From contig LVKA01000019.1 in NCBI GenBank assembly GCA_001709035.1, positions 62,001 to 126,000 of the forward strand: 64,000 nucleotides of DNA. Direction: 5' to 3'. The notes below the pieces were generated by a model, which worked only from the letters and a program-made list of their open reading frames with translations, ran no database searches and was not told the origin of the DNA. Origin of the DNA: Candidatus Thiodiazotropha endoloripes. Lineage in GTDB: Bacteria > Pseudomonadota > Gammaproteobacteria > Chromatiales > Chromatiaceae. Within the stretch, counting starts at the first letter, position 1. Every line of letters begins with the position of its first letter. A program made the position numbers and the translations under genes. Of the stretch, positions 9,900 through 19,527 are shown piece by piece.

Positions 9900-10712
9900 A
9901 TGGATAAGTACGCAGTCATCGGCAATCCAATCGCCCACAGCAAGTCTCCTGAGATCCATGCCGCCTTTGCCCGTCAGACCGGTGAAGCGGTGACCTATGA
10001 GCGCATTCTCGGTGACAAACAGAATTTTGCCGGGGATGTGCATCGGTTCATGGCTGAGGGTGGACAGGGGCTGAATGTCACCGTGCCCTTTAAGGAGGAG
10101 GCCTGGCGACTGGCTGACGAACTGAGTGACAGAGCCCATACTGCGGGTGCGGTAAATACCCTGATCCGCCTCGATAACAACCTGCTGCGGGGAGATAACA
10201 CCGACGGGGTGGGTCTGGTTCGCGATCTGACGGTAAACCAGGGATTCCGCATGGCGGACAAACGTATCCTGATGCTGGGTGCGGGTGGTGCGGTGCGTGG
10301 TGTGATGCGCCCGCTGCTTGAGCAGAAACCGAAACGCATCATCATCGCCAACCGGACTGCCAGCAAGGCGTACGCCCTAGCCAGCGTGCTTACCAGCTAT
10401 GGACAGGTGGCCGGCTGTGGACTGGAAGAGCTGCAAGGCATGCAGTTCGATCTGATCATCAACGGCACAGCTGCGGGACTCGATGGTGAAGTGCCCAACA
10501 TACCCGATGATGTCCTGACCAAAGGGGGTTGGTGCTACGACATGCTATACAGCAACCAGGCTACCCCGTTTCAGATCTGGGGAAAGGCCCATCGGGCCGC
10601 CCGCTCTCTTGATGGTCTCGGCATGCTGGTGGAGCAGGCAGCGGAATCCTTCCGGCTTTGGCGCAGCATCCTACCGGAAACCCCGCCGGTGATATCCATG
10701 TTACGGGATTGA
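9900..10712 (+). CDS. aroE: Shikimate dehydrogenase
   Basis: A 270-residue AroE that reduces 3-dehydroshikimate to shikimate with NADPH in aromatic amino-acid synthesis. The substrate site is visible as NPIAHSKSPEIH near the start and NVTVPFKEEA (catalytic lysine), and the nucleotide-binding loop as GAGGAVRGVM followed by ANRTASKA. Length is the family norm. It follows hemB closely and converges on minE with only 36 bases between the stops. Confidence 0.97.
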   Translation: MDKYAVIGNPIAHSKSPEIHAAFARQTGEAVTYERILGDKQNFAGDVHRFMAEGGQGLNVTVPFKEEAWRLADELSDRAHTAGAVNTLIRLDNNLLRGDNTDGVGLVRDLTVNQGFRMADKRILMLGAGGAVRGVMRPLLEQKPKRIIIANRTASKAYALASVLTSYGQVAGCGLEELQGMQFDLIINGTAAGLDGEVPNIPDDVLTKGGWCYDMLYSNQATPFQIWGKAHRAARSLDGLGMLVEQAAESFRLWRSILPETPPVISMLRD

Positions 10713-10748
10713 TAGGACCACCTGAGTTCATCGCCCGTTGATGTACGC

Positions 10749-11018
10749 TTACCCGGTGGAGCGTTCACCCTCGGGCAATACGATATTCAGTTCCAACACC
10801 TCGTGATGCTCATCATGCTCCAGGTTGACATTCACCGCGCCCGGCTCAACCGCGACATACTTGCGCAGCACCTTGAGAATATCCCGCTGCAGCTGTGGCA
10901 AGTAAGAGGGGGCGTCCCGACCCGCGCGATCATGAGCCACCAGGATCTGCAGACGCTCCTTTGCAAGCGATGCTGAACCGGATGTGGATTTGGATTTAAA
11001 GTAGCTCAACAAACCCAT
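10749..11018 (-). CDS. minE: Cell division topological specificity factor MinE
   Basis: An 89-residue MinE, which stimulates MinD ATPase and drives the pole-to-pole oscillation that places the Z ring at mid-cell. The sequence starts MGLLSYFKSK, the membrane-targeting amphipathic segment, and continues with AKERLQILVAHDR, the anti-MinCD helix/strand that switches conformation. The ATG at 11018 is chosen because an upstream extension would run through minD in another frame. It lies 4 bases after the minD stop, so the two are translationally linked. Confidence 0.96.
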   Translation of the reverse strand: MGLLSYFKSKSTSGSASLAKERLQILVAHDRAGRDAPSYLPQLQRDILKVLRKYVAVEPGAVNVNLEHDEHHEVLELNIVLPEGERSTG

Positions 11019-11022
11019 TGTC

Positions 11023-11832
11023 TTAACCCCCGAACAAGCGGCCCAGCAGGCCTTTCTTCTCGATCTCAAGGAAGCGGTGAGGCAGTTGTTCTCCCAGATA
11101 ACGGGCCACCACATCACTGTAGGCCTGTCCCGCCGTACTCTCACCATCCATGATGACCGGCACACCTGAGTTGGAGGCATTGAGCACTGCCTGGGATTCC
11201 GGAATCACCCCAATCAGATCGAGAGAGAGGATATCCTGCACATCCTCAACACTCAGCATCTCACCACGCTCCACCCGCTCAGGGGAGTAGCGGGTCAGCA
11301 GCAGATACTCGCGAATCGGTTCCCGGTCCTCTTCGGCCCGTTGGGATTTGCTTGAGAGGATACCGATCATACGATCCGAGTCGCGCACCGAAGAGACTTC
11401 CGGATTGGTCACAACGAACGCATCATCTGCATAATACATTGCCATCGTGGCACCCAGCTCAATACCCGCAGGTGAATCACAGACAATGTAATCAAAATCT
11501 TCAGACAGATCAGTCAGTACCTTGCCCACACCCTCTTTGGTCAGGGCCTCTTTGTCGCGAGTCTGTGACGCCGGAAGAATAAACAGGTTCTCATTCCGCT
11601 TGTCTTTGATCAGCGCCTGATTGAGACGCGCCTCACCGTGAATGACATTGATAAAGTCATACACGACCCGACGCTCACACCCCATGATCAGATCGAGATT
11701 TCGCAGACCCACATCGAAATCGATCACCACAGAGCGGAAGCCACGCTCAGCAAGCCCCATTGCCAAAGCTGCCGCAGTAGTGGTCTTCCCTACGCCCCCT
11801 TTTCCGGATGTGACAACGATGATTCTACTCAA
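11023..11832 (-). CDS. minD: Septum site-determining ATPase MinD
   Basis: A 269-residue deviant Walker A ATPase (SGKGGVGKTT near residue 10) that recruits MinC to the membrane. The C-terminal amphipathic membrane-targeting helix is present (EIEKKGLLGRLFGG). The start is a TTG at 11832, preceded by a GGGAG site 7 bases upstream; it gives the standard N-terminus (M)SRIIVVTSGKGG and the standard length. A longer reading with 46 extra upstream residues has no family support. Order is minC-minD-minE, as in other gammaproteobacteria. Confidence 0.96.
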   Translation of the reverse strand: MSRIIVVTSGKGGVGKTTTAAALAMGLAERGFRSVVIDFDVGLRNLDLIMGCERRVVYDFINVIHGEARLNQALIKDKRNENLFILPASQTRDKEALTKEGVGKVLTDLSEDFDYIVCDSPAGIELGATMAMYYADDAFVVTNPEVSSVRDSDRMIGILSSKSQRAEEDREPIREYLLLTRYSPERVERGEMLSVEDVQDILSLDLIGVIPESQAVLNASNSGVPVIMDGESTAGQAYSDVVARYLGEQLPHRFLEIEKKGLLGRLFGG

Positions 11833-11887
11833 CTCAATGCTCCCATTTTCTAGGTATATAAACTTTTCAGATCTATGATCAATCCGA

Positions 11888-12604
11888 CTACAACTTTTTG
11901 AATACCAAGGCATCCCCCAGTAGGGTGACACGCACAAGACGCCCCATAAAACGGGCTTCAAGATCCTCACTCACTTTGTAACGACCCGCGATTGAAACCA
12001 GCTCCGCTCTGAGGTCCTTGCAAAATATTGCGGCCTGCTCATCACCTCTCACCCCGGCCATCACCCGACCACGAATGGAGGTGTAGGCATGAATGCTGCC
12101 ATTTGCCACCACTTCCGCGCCACTGCTTACCGGCGCCAACAGCACCAGATCACCCTGTGCATAGACCCGTTGTCCGGATCGTACCGGCGTGTCGACAACC
12201 TTGGTCGCCACAGGCATCGATGAGGATGGGGCACGGGGCCGCTTTGTGGACTCTTTTTTTGCAGAACGGCGGTTATCGGAAAATACTGCCAGCTCCAGCA
12301 ATCTCGCCTGTTCCTGAAATGCCTTCGAGCCACCCCGAACACCAACCGGTATCAACCCGTAACCGCGAATGGCACCGACCGCGACAGCCAGGTCGCTATC
12401 CGCCATCTCAACCTCACTCTGCGTAAGGTCGATCACTATTGGTGTGTTGCGAAAGAAATCGGGCGCCTTGGCGATGCGCTCGCATAGCAGGCCATCAATG
12501 GCATCGGTATCCAGCTCAGACATGCATAGCTTCAACAGTGTGAATGCACCCGCTTTCAACTCAACCTTAGAACCCTCTGCGGTGAAATCTGTTGTGGTCG
12601 TCAT
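11888..12604 (-). CDS. minC: Septum site-determining protein MinC
   Basis: A 238-residue FtsZ-assembly inhibitor. The N-terminal FtsZ-binding domain covers about residues 1-105. A Ser/Lys/Arg/Pro linker follows, and the C-terminal beta-helix domain starts near RSGQRVYAQGDLVLLAPVSSGAEV and contains the characteristic GSIHAYTSIRGRVMAG stretch that binds MinD. It is the first gene of minCDE, with 55 bases between its stop and the minD TTG. Confidence 0.96.
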   Translation of the reverse strand: MTTTTDFTAEGSKVELKAGAFTLLKLCMSELDTDAIDGLLCERIAKAPDFFRNTPIVIDLTQSEVEMADSDLAVAVGAIRGYGLIPVGVRGGSKAFQEQARLLELAVFSDNRRSAKKESTKRPRAPSSSMPVATKVVDTPVRSGQRVYAQGDLVLLAPVSSGAEVVANGSIHAYTSIRGRVMAGVRGDEQAAIFCKDLRAELVSIAGRYKVSEDLEARFMGRLVRVTLLGDALVFKKL

Positions 12605-13145
12605 CGGTCAAACACCTTCAGGATCAAGGTGAATCTGTAATCGGATTGAGTTTTCATCAAAACTGATCCATAGAATCCAGGAGAACCATAACCCTCTCAC
12701 CAACCTGAAACCGACAGACCACTCTTAAAGATGCCCCGGTCAGTTATCACAGAAGGGTTACCCGAACACCGTTAAAAAGAAAATCGTTTTTAACAGGCCC
12801 GCTAAATCGTAAATGAAATTTGTTACGACGCCTTATCCCATTCCGGAACCTGTGAACTGGTGCAAATTATCAAAATTTTTAATCCTCACCGATTGCAAAA
12901 CCGGCAAAAACCCAATGCCACACAGGATTTTTTATAACGATGATTAATTGTTAGAGCGCCATTGACCCTGAAAAAAACCGTGGCAGTAAACATCTGTCCT
13001 GCCTTGCCACGTTTATCGACGCAAAAAAATGTACGGTAAAAATTGAACGTCGCTGCTAGGGGAATCCCTAGCTAGCCATCTCGACCTATCCCTGCTCTCA
13101 TCCCACATTATCTATCTAACCGTTACGAAAAGGAGTTTCGCAAAG
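12605..13145. other. 541-base divergent intergenic region
   Basis: No gene seen. It separates minC and the protease lipoprotein gene, which point away from each other, so it should hold both promoters. It contains a GTTAAAAA...TTTTTAAC inverted repeat near 12773-12795, an adjoining solo MITE end (TTTTTAACAGGCCC, to 12800), a CGTGGCA...TGCCACG hairpin with a long loop (12979-13011), and a symmetric site at 13055-13072. Confidence 0.5.
13055..13072. promoter_or_regulatory. Perfect inverted repeat, possible operator
   Basis: GCTAGGG and CCCTAGC flank GAAT, a perfect 7+7 symmetry 73 bases before the protease gene start. It lacks a T-run and looks more like a dimer-binding site than a terminator. 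The cognate regulator is not identified. Confidence 0.4.
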
Positions 13146-15512
13146 ATGAATAGATGGAACTATCTAAAATCTCTCATTCTTTATTTATCTCTTATCCTGA
13201 CCATCTCAGCCTGCGGCGGCGGAGGTGGGGACGATGACGATCCTGAACCAACCTCAAACAGAGCGCCCACCGCTGAGGATATTTCAGTCACAAGCAATAT
13301 CAACAGCCCCTATATCAACATCAAGCTGATCGGTAACGACCCGGACAATGACACCCTATCCTATAGCATGGAGGCTGCCAGTGATGGCTCCGGTTATGAG
13401 CGCGCCTTTGTCAATCCCAATACAGGTGACCTCTACGCCATCCTCACAGACGATGGTACGGACATCATTGTTATTCCGTACAAGGTAACCGACGGCTCCC
13501 TCTTCAGTAACGTTGCCGAGGTCACCATATCCATTGGAGAACTGGAGGGGCATGGTACAGGCGCCAACGAAATTCCTGCTGAAGAGTATGGACGCCTGGA
13601 GCTGGCTTTCTTTGATGGCGAGCGGTTTGGCTCCACACTCGGAGATGATCCCAGCCTGCCAGCCTCGATCGACCTTTCGGGAAATTTTCCGCAGCCGGGC
13701 AACCAGGGTACACAGGGCAGTTGCGTCGGCTGGGCAACCGGGTATGCCTTGAAATCCTACCACGAAAAGGTTGAAGAGCAGTGGGCCTTCTCGGAGGCAA
13801 CGGTGTTCAGTCCCGCCTGGATCTACAACCAGATCAATGGTGGTGTGGATCAGGGTTCACGCATCGATGAAGCCTTACAGTTGATAATCGATCGAGGTGC
13901 TGCCACCTGGGGAAACATGCCCTATGACAACACCAATTTCACCAGACAACCCAGTCAACAGGCGATCGCTCAGGCTGCCAACTACAAAGCGCGTGAGTAT
14001 CGCTCCATTACCAGTACACAGCAGATAAAGGCAGCCCTGGCAAATCGAAATCCGGTGGTGGCCGGTATTCTCGTATACGATGATCTACAGAGACTGAGCG
14101 GCCCTAACTCGGTCTACAACTCAACCACCGGCGAACCAAGTGGTGGCCATGCGGTAACCCTGGTCGGTTACGACGACAACAAGTATGGCGGGGCTTTCAA
14201 AATCATCAACTCCTGGGGAACCGGCTGGGGGGATAATGGTTTTTTCTGGCTCCCCTATACCATGGTCGGTCGGGTCATGTCCCAGGCACTGGTTTTAACC
14301 GATGGCGCCAATACCGGCGAGAACACCGATGATGATGTCGACCCGGTTGTTCCCCCCACCGATGGCGAACTACCCAATCTGGAGATTGTTCAATGGCAGC
14401 TCAATTACGACACCCAGGCCGGCGGTCAAGGCACCTGGCAGTGGGAGGTCATCAATGGCGGCACAGCCGATGCGCCAATGGGTGCGGATGTCAATCTGAT
14501 GCTATCGACGGATAACCAGATCGACAGCTCCGATTGGTATATCGTCTATGAAGAGATCCCGGTGACCCTGGCACCAGGTGACAGTGCTTCACGTGATCAA
14601 TCCAACCCCAGATATTTCAAACTGCCGCAAAATCTGCCGCCTGGTGACTACTACATCGCCACCTGGGTGGATGATCTGCAGGAAGTCGAAGAGAGTGACG
14701 AACATGACAACCAATCGTTTGGTGACGGCCAGGTCCACATCGACTCCTCATCCCTACCCGACATTGCGATCGATTACTGGTATGCAGAGTGGGACAGTTA
14801 TGGAAATGGCCTGTTGGAGTATACGGTATACAACGATGGTGACGTCCCAACGACTCGCACCGATTGGGATATCAACCTCATCTTGACCATTGGTGAAGAT
14901 ACCAGCCAGGGGGGCTATTACCTCTTTTACGAACATGCTAATCATATTCTCGATCCGGGCGTGTCTGTCTATCGGGATGAGGAGTCTCCCGCCAGTTTCA
15001 ATCTCTTCACCGATACCAATGGAAACTCAATTCCCAGCGGCACCTACTATATGTCGCTCTGGGTAGATGATCAGGGATATGAAAATGAGTCCAACGAAAT
15101 CAACAATCTTTCCATTGGCAATACTCAAGTCACATTGACCAACAACAGTTATCGATCATCATCGGAGGACCAGCAGGGAGCAACCAAGAAACCGGCCTCT
15201 GACAACAACAGCGATATGCAGGCATTGGCATTCGACGGTGCAGGTAAAAACATCAGACACACTTATAACGGGCGCCGCATCCCCGATACCAACGTACTCA
15301 TGGCGAAAGTCAAAATCACCGATCAGGCTGACGGTAGCCGCACCATGACAGTATTGGAAAGCGACAAACCTGGTAGTAGTCAACAGACAGGCACCATCTC
15401 CGGTGAAAAGCGTTACAACAAGGTTATAACCTCTGCTGACCAGGCTATAACCCCAAGGGTAAACCGCATACAAATGCCTATAGCTCAGGATACCGATAAT
15501 GATACGAAATAG
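13146..15512 (+). CDS. Lipoprotein papain-like (C1A) cysteine protease with CARDB-like repeats
   Basis: A 788-residue protein. The signal peptide ends in a lipobox (LTISAC), then a Gly/Asp-rich linker, so it is membrane-anchored outside the cytoplasm. A cadherin/Ig-like domain (APTAEDISV...DNDTLSYSM) covers about residues 40-125. The papain-fold protease follows at about 175-380, with the catalytic Cys in GNQGTQGSCVGWATGYA, the His in GGHAVTLVGYDD, and the Asn in INSWGTGWGDNGF. Two CARDB-like domains follow (about 410-530 and 540-665), each ending in a DDxxEVEE or NESNEINN motif, then an unassigned tail. A good AAGGAG site precedes the ATG. Substrate unknown. Confidence 0.88.
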   Translation: MNRWNYLKSLILYLSLILTISACGGGGGDDDDPEPTSNRAPTAEDISVTSNINSPYINIKLIGNDPDNDTLSYSMEAASDGSGYERAFVNPNTGDLYAILTDDGTDIIVIPYKVTDGSLFSNVAEVTISIGELEGHGTGANEIPAEEYGRLELAFFDGERFGSTLGDDPSLPASIDLSGNFPQPGNQGTQGSCVGWATGYALKSYHEKVEEQWAFSEATVFSPAWIYNQINGGVDQGSRIDEALQLIIDRGAATWGNMPYDNTNFTRQPSQQAIAQAANYKAREYRSITSTQQIKAALANRNPVVAGILVYDDLQRLSGPNSVYNSTTGEPSGGHAVTLVGYDDNKYGGAFKIINSWGTGWGDNGFFWLPYTMVGRVMSQALVLTDGANTGENTDDDVDPVVPPTDGELPNLEIVQWQLNYDTQAGGQGTWQWEVINGGTADAPMGADVNLMLSTDNQIDSSDWYIVYEEIPVTLAPGDSASRDQSNPRYFKLPQNLPPGDYYIATWVDDLQEVEESDEHDNQSFGDGQVHIDSSSLPDIAIDYWYAEWDSYGNGLLEYTVYNDGDVPTTRTDWDINLILTIGEDTSQGGYYLFYEHANHILDPGVSVYRDEESPASFNLFTDTNGNSIPSGTYYMSLWVDDQGYENESNEINNLSIGNTQVTLTNNSYRSSSEDQQGATKKPASDNNSDMQALAFDGAGKNIRHTYNGRRIPDTNVLMAKVKITDQADGSRTMTVLESDKPGSSQQTGTISGEKRYNKVITSADQAITPRVNRIQMPIAQDTDNDTK

Positions 15513-15834
15513 CGCCATGTTATCTCTATCCCTGAGCCTACTGCTGGTTACTGCCAGTTGTTCCACAAAAAACTCGGAGCCTCAAACCGATCAAAAGATC
15601 AGTCAAGCCAATGAGAAACCGGGCATGCCGGACAAATCGATTCAGCACTGTAAGGAGGCGGGGTTCGAAAGCGTAGTGGTTACTGAAAACGGTATCCCCA
15701 CAAGTTATCTTTGCATCAATCCCAGCACCAGTAAAAAGTGTGACAGCTGGGCCTTCTATCGGGGGGACTGCAGATTGGACAATTCAGACGCCCCCTCATC
15801 AACTGACAAGGCGATTAAAATCAAGCAGCAATAG
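15499..15834 (+). CDS. Small DUF333-like lipoprotein
   Basis: A 111-residue lipoprotein (signal peptide and lipobox VTASC). The mature part has the cysteine spacing and WAFYRGDC ending of the DUF333 family (HCKEAGFESVVV...YLCINPSTSKKCDSWAFYRGDC). The molecular role of that family is not established. The start codon lies inside the last codons of the protease lipoprotein gene (14-base overlap, different frame), so the two are almost certainly co-translated and may act together in the envelope. A partner or inhibitor role is speculation. Confidence 0.75.
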   Translation: MIRNSAMLSLSLSLLLVTASCSTKNSEPQTDQKISQANEKPGMPDKSIQHCKEAGFESVVVTENGIPTSYLCINPSTSKKCDSWAFYRGDCRLDNSDAPSSTDKAIKIKQQ

Positions 15835-15905
15835 CGTAGCCGGAAACCGCAGTACAATGGCAATGCGATTAATGAATCTGCAGTGATAGTACAACCACGC
15901 AAATC

Positions 15906-15937
15906 ATTTCGCCCTCTTCACTGTAAGAGGGCGAAAT
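15906..15937. terminator. Perfect 13-bp hairpin between convergent genes
   Basis: ATTTCGCCCTCTT pairs with AAGAGGGCGAAAT around a 6-base loop, 72 bases past the DUF333-like stop. No long T-run follows, so termination is likely but not certain. Confidence 0.65.
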
Positions 15938-16169
15938 ATCTTGTGGTAACAGCGCACTGCCAGTTTGATAGCTGATTCATCATGAATTGGATATCATTTT
16001 CTCCATACCATTGCATTATCAATGGAGACAAACGCAAAGATTGTTATTCCACTGAAAACGACTAACCCGAATGCCAAAGACGTCACATTACCAACGTGAA
16101 GTAAATTGAATAATTATTAGATGAGGACAATTGAGTCATTCACAGCATTCAAGCTGTGGGCTTCGTTGC

Positions 16170-16198
16170 CTGGATTCCGGTATCCGCCGGAATGACGA
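16170..16198. repeat. REP-like palindrome of a type common in proteobacteria
   Basis: CTGGATTCCGG, a short centre, then CCGGAATGACGA: a palindromic pattern that occurs in many copies across proteobacterial genomes. One copy seen here. Confidence 0.6.
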
Positions 16199-16335
16199 GC
16201 GCTATACCGGCCTAACTCTCCGTTGTTGATCTCCATATTATCAAACCAGAAATAACTGGAGCGTGTTAGCGAGACTGATCCTGGAGCGTAACACTTATTC
16301 AAGCTCACGCTACATACAGGTGACAATAAAAATTT

Positions 16336-18297
16336 TTAACTGGGAATTTCCACTGAATCTGAAAAACAGACCTTCTTTTCATGATTGCGCTTTGCTTCGT
16401 ACATGGCCAGATCAGCCTGTTTCAGTAAATCACTTACCTGCTGATGATTTGGATAGAGAGAAACACCGACACTCGCATCAACGGCACAGTGATTTCCTTG
16501 AATCTCAATCGGCTGATCCACCGCAGCGATAATTTTATCTGCGACATAGCTAACGGCATCAACAGCATTCAAATCTCTTAGCACAACTACAAATTCATCC
16601 CCACCCAGGCGGGCCACTGTATCTCCCTCACGCACCACTGCCGAAATCCGCTTGGCCACTTCCTGCAAAAGCAGATCACCAACCTCATGACCAAAACTAT
16701 CATTGACCATCTTGAATTTATCGAGATCAAGAAACAGTACCGCAACCATTGAATCATTTCGCCGTGCATAGCTGCATGATTGTTCAAGTCGATCTTGTAA
16801 CAGAAGTCTGTTTGCAAGACCGGTCAGGGGATCATAGAAAGCAAGCCGCTCCAGTTCCACTTGTTGATTTTTACGTTGTGTTATCTCGGTAAATATTCCT
16901 ACATAGTTGGTAAGGTCACCATGCTGATCTATTACGGCACTGATACCCAACCATTCAACAAAAACTGCACCATCTTTTTTTCGATTCCAGATCTCACCCT
17001 GCCAGAAACCTTTTGTTTTGATTTCTGACCACATAGCCTGGTAGAAATCCCCGGAGTGCTTGCCCGATTTTAGAAGGGCCGGTTTCTCACCAATTATCTC
17101 CTCAGCAGAGTATCCGGTGATTTCGGTGAAGGCATTATTCACCGAAACAATATTCTCCAGTTGATCAGTTATCATGATTCCTTCCGTTGCACACGCCATC
17201 ACCTGATGACTCAGGCGCAACTGCTCCTCCGACCTCTTCCGCTCAGTCACATCCCGGATCACACATACTGTATGCAATTGACCCTGAAATGGCATCGAGG
17301 CAATTGACATTTCCAATGGAAACTCTTTTCCCTCCCGGTCTATACCAACTTGCTCGATTACTCCATCACCTATCTGGGTTTCACTTTTCAAGAAACCGAT
17401 CAGGCTCTGATCTTTCTCTTGATGATTACCGGTAGCACGAACGAGATCGTAAATCGTTCGCTCGAGAGCTTCACTCTCCTGATAACCAAAAATGCGTGCG
17501 GCCGCAGGATTCCAACTCTCAATTCTTCCCTGTTGATTGGTGGTGAGAATGGCATCCTGAGCTGACTCTCTCATGGCACTGAGTTTCATCTCTTTCTCTG
17601 CCAACTGATCCTGGAAATGCTGCCGCCTCCTCACATCGAATCCCGCTCTGACTGCAACAATCAACAACAGAACCAGAATAAATAACGACAGACCGTGACT
17701 TGATGATGTGCCATTTCTGATCAGGGTAAGCAGGGCTCGATTGTCATCTGTTATGTCATAGTAGAGTTCGAAGGCGCCAAGAAACTCCTTGCCATTCATC
17801 ATCGGAACGTAAATTTCCACCACATCACGGGGAACCGTCTCACCCTCCATGGTCGTTGCCTGCTTGGTTACCAGCTTGCTATAAGTCTGACCAACCGCCA
17901 CCTTGTCATGAAAATAGCTGTATTCGTTATAGTTACCGATATCCTCTGCAGCGGTTGAGTAGACAGTCAATCCATCGGCATCGAACAGTTTCGCCTTCCA
18001 CAACGCATAGTCCGCTTCCAGCATGGCGATATGGTGTTCAAACACAGGGTCGACCACATCGGGCGCTATGGGTTGATTTCCCAGGCCCAGCATATTACGC
18101 ATATGCCCGGCAGACAGCTTGGCATTACGCTCAACAACCGTAATCAACAAATCAGAAAACTTCGGCTGTAGATATTGAGAGGAGAGAATTGGAAAGGCCA
18201 ATACAGCACTCACAGACACAAGTAGGCCATAACGGATGAAAGGCACCCGCCAAGCAGCAATTAAGTTGGCCCAAATCTCGCTCACCTGACAGCCCAC
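16336..18297 (-). CDS. Membrane PAS-PAS-GGDEF diguanylate cyclase
   Basis: A 653-residue protein with a GTG start. Two membrane segments (about 22-42 and 205-225) enclose a periplasmic sensor region. Two PAS domains follow (about 240-360 and 365-485), the second with the ITGYSAEEIIG and WQGEIWNRKKDG patterns. The C-terminal GGDEF domain has FYDPLTGLANR and an intact GGDEF active site. A RxxD inhibitory site (REGD) sits five residues before the motif. It should make c-di-GMP and be subject to product inhibition. No EAL domain. A start 12 bases later (GTG) is equally possible. The input signal is unknown. Confidence 0.9.
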   Translation of the reverse strand: MGCQVSEIWANLIAAWRVPFIRYGLLVSVSAVLAFPILSSQYLQPKFSDLLITVVERNAKLSAGHMRNMLGLGNQPIAPDVVDPVFEHHIAMLEADYALWKAKLFDADGLTVYSTAAEDIGNYNEYSYFHDKVAVGQTYSKLVTKQATTMEGETVPRDVVEIYVPMMNGKEFLGAFELYYDITDDNRALLTLIRNGTSSSHGLSLFILVLLLIVAVRAGFDVRRRQHFQDQLAEKEMKLSAMRESAQDAILTTNQQGRIESWNPAAARIFGYQESEALERTIYDLVRATGNHQEKDQSLIGFLKSETQIGDGVIEQVGIDREGKEFPLEMSIASMPFQGQLHTVCVIRDVTERKRSEEQLRLSHQVMACATEGIMITDQLENIVSVNNAFTEITGYSAEEIIGEKPALLKSGKHSGDFYQAMWSEIKTKGFWQGEIWNRKKDGAVFVEWLGISAVIDQHGDLTNYVGIFTEITQRKNQQVELERLAFYDPLTGLANRLLLQDRLEQSCSYARRNDSMVAVLFLDLDKFKMVNDSFGHEVGDLLLQEVAKRISAVVREGDTVARLGGDEFVVVLRDLNAVDAVSYVADKIIAAVDQPIEIQGNHCAVDASVGVSLYPNHQQVSDLLKQADLAMYEAKRNHEKKVCFSDSVEIPS

Positions 18298-18795
18298 TGG
18301 TATCTATGACAAGTTTCACAAATGTAGAAAAGCCCCTATATGCCTTCAGACGCTTAATTTGATGATCGGCACTTTTTACAGCTACTTGAGAGATAATCGC
18401 CTGTGTCATCCCATAATGAGAACATGGGCTGATCGGCTGTCACTCCCATCAGCGTTGCAATCATCAAGAACAGTATGATTTATCACTATTAATCAGAAGT
18501 ATAGACGTCTTACCCGATCACTCGTATTCGACACAAGAGGCAACAAACCAGCGGCACTCCATTCATTGATTCCATACGGAGTCAGTCCCTTACAGCATCA
18601 AATTCAGTCGTCTCAAACCCTTAACTCAAAAGGGTTATGAAACCAATTGAAAACTGTTTTATTCAAAACAGAGCGCCATAAAGGGATCTTTCACCGGCGG
18701 AATAGGTGAAAAATGTCAAATTGCAGGATTTGTCTACAGGCCCAATATTCAGAATACCCACTGATTCCAGGGCCTGTTAAGACGAAATCAAACAC
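18298..18795. other. 498-base intergenic region
   Basis: No gene seen. It contains two short hairpins (AACCCTT/AAGGGTT at 18616-18636 and CTGTTTT/AAAACAG at 18654-18671) and, at its right end, a solo MITE-type terminal repeat. Confidence 0.5.
18770..18795. repeat. Solo copy of the GGGCCTGTTAAC element end
   Basis: GGGCCTGTTAAGACGAAATC matches the left terminal repeat of the MITE copies with a few changes. It ends right at the stop of the VPLPA-CTERM gene. Confidence 0.55.
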
Positions 18796-19488
18796 TCAAC
18801 CAACACTGTCTCGATGCCGTGAAAACCCAACCAAACCCAGCAGAGCGGATCCAAACAGCCACACCGCCGCCGGAATGGGTATTGGGGCAACTTCCCTGGA
18901 AAAGGTACAACTGGCATCCAGACAGGTTGTGCGAAAACCGAACAGCTCCTCGACGACGGCATGACCCGAACCATCCCAACCCTGCACAGAGAGCCCCAGG
19001 CCTGCGGTATGGAGTTCATAGATACCTGGATCTGCACCATCCGCATCGGGGATCAATTGATAGAGCAGGAAGTCCGCTGTGTCTCCTGGGCTGATAGTCC
19101 CGTCGATCGCGAACCAGGAGTCGGAAGTCGGCGCACTGAAACGGTACTGGGAGCCGGCATCACCACAATTCAGGGTAAAGGTATCGCTGCAGGTACGGGT
19201 GGTAAACGGCACAACCCTTTCATAGCTGGCAAACGGCACCCCATTCGCTTCTGCCGGAAATTCCTCCTCATGCCACCCATGTAGTGGCGGCGCTGAGCGG
19301 TTATAGCGCAGTGGATCCGAATTCTCATCCAGGGAGAGGGTAACCCGAACATCGATGGTCTCGTCGGCCGCGACAGTAGCTGTCGGCTCAGTGAATACCA
19401 GGGAACCCATCACCGCCGCATAGGCAGGAGCACTCTGTAGTGCAGCTATAGTCAAGGCGGTCATTCCAATGGAACTGTGTAACTTCAT
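18796..19488 (-). CDS. VPLPA-CTERM sorting-domain exported protein
   Basis: A 230-residue protein with a signal peptide (cleavage after APAYA) and a C-terminal sorting signal: IPIPAAVWLFGSALLGLVGF followed by SRHR. That is the VPLPA-type CTERM pattern: short motif, hydrophobic helix, basic end. In species with the exosortase-like system such proteins are sorted to the surface or matrix. The body has about four cysteines and beta-rich character; no enzyme motif recognised. A GAGGTG site lies 6 bases before the ATG. No exosortase gene is in the window. Confidence 0.8.
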   Translation of the reverse strand: MKLHSSIGMTALTIAALQSAPAYAAVMGSLVFTEPTATVAADETIDVRVTLSLDENSDPLRYNRSAPPLHGWHEEEFPAEANGVPFASYERVVPFTTRTCSDTFTLNCGDAGSQYRFSAPTSDSWFAIDGTISPGDTADFLLYQLIPDADGADPGIYELHTAGLGLSVQGWDGSGHAVVEELFGFRTTCLDASCTFSREVAPIPIPAAVWLFGSALLGLVGFSRHRDSVG

Positions 19489-19527
19489 GTTAACACCTCA
19501 TCTATATTTTTAGCGGCCCCGCTTTGT

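Larger units (their letters stand above)
15835..16335. other. 501-base intergenic region with hairpins and a REP-like sequence
   Basis: No gene seen. It holds a perfect 13-bp hairpin at 15906-15937, a CACAGC/GCTGTG hairpin at 16141-16158, and a REP-like palindrome at 16170-16198. It lies between two convergent genes. Confidence 0.5.
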
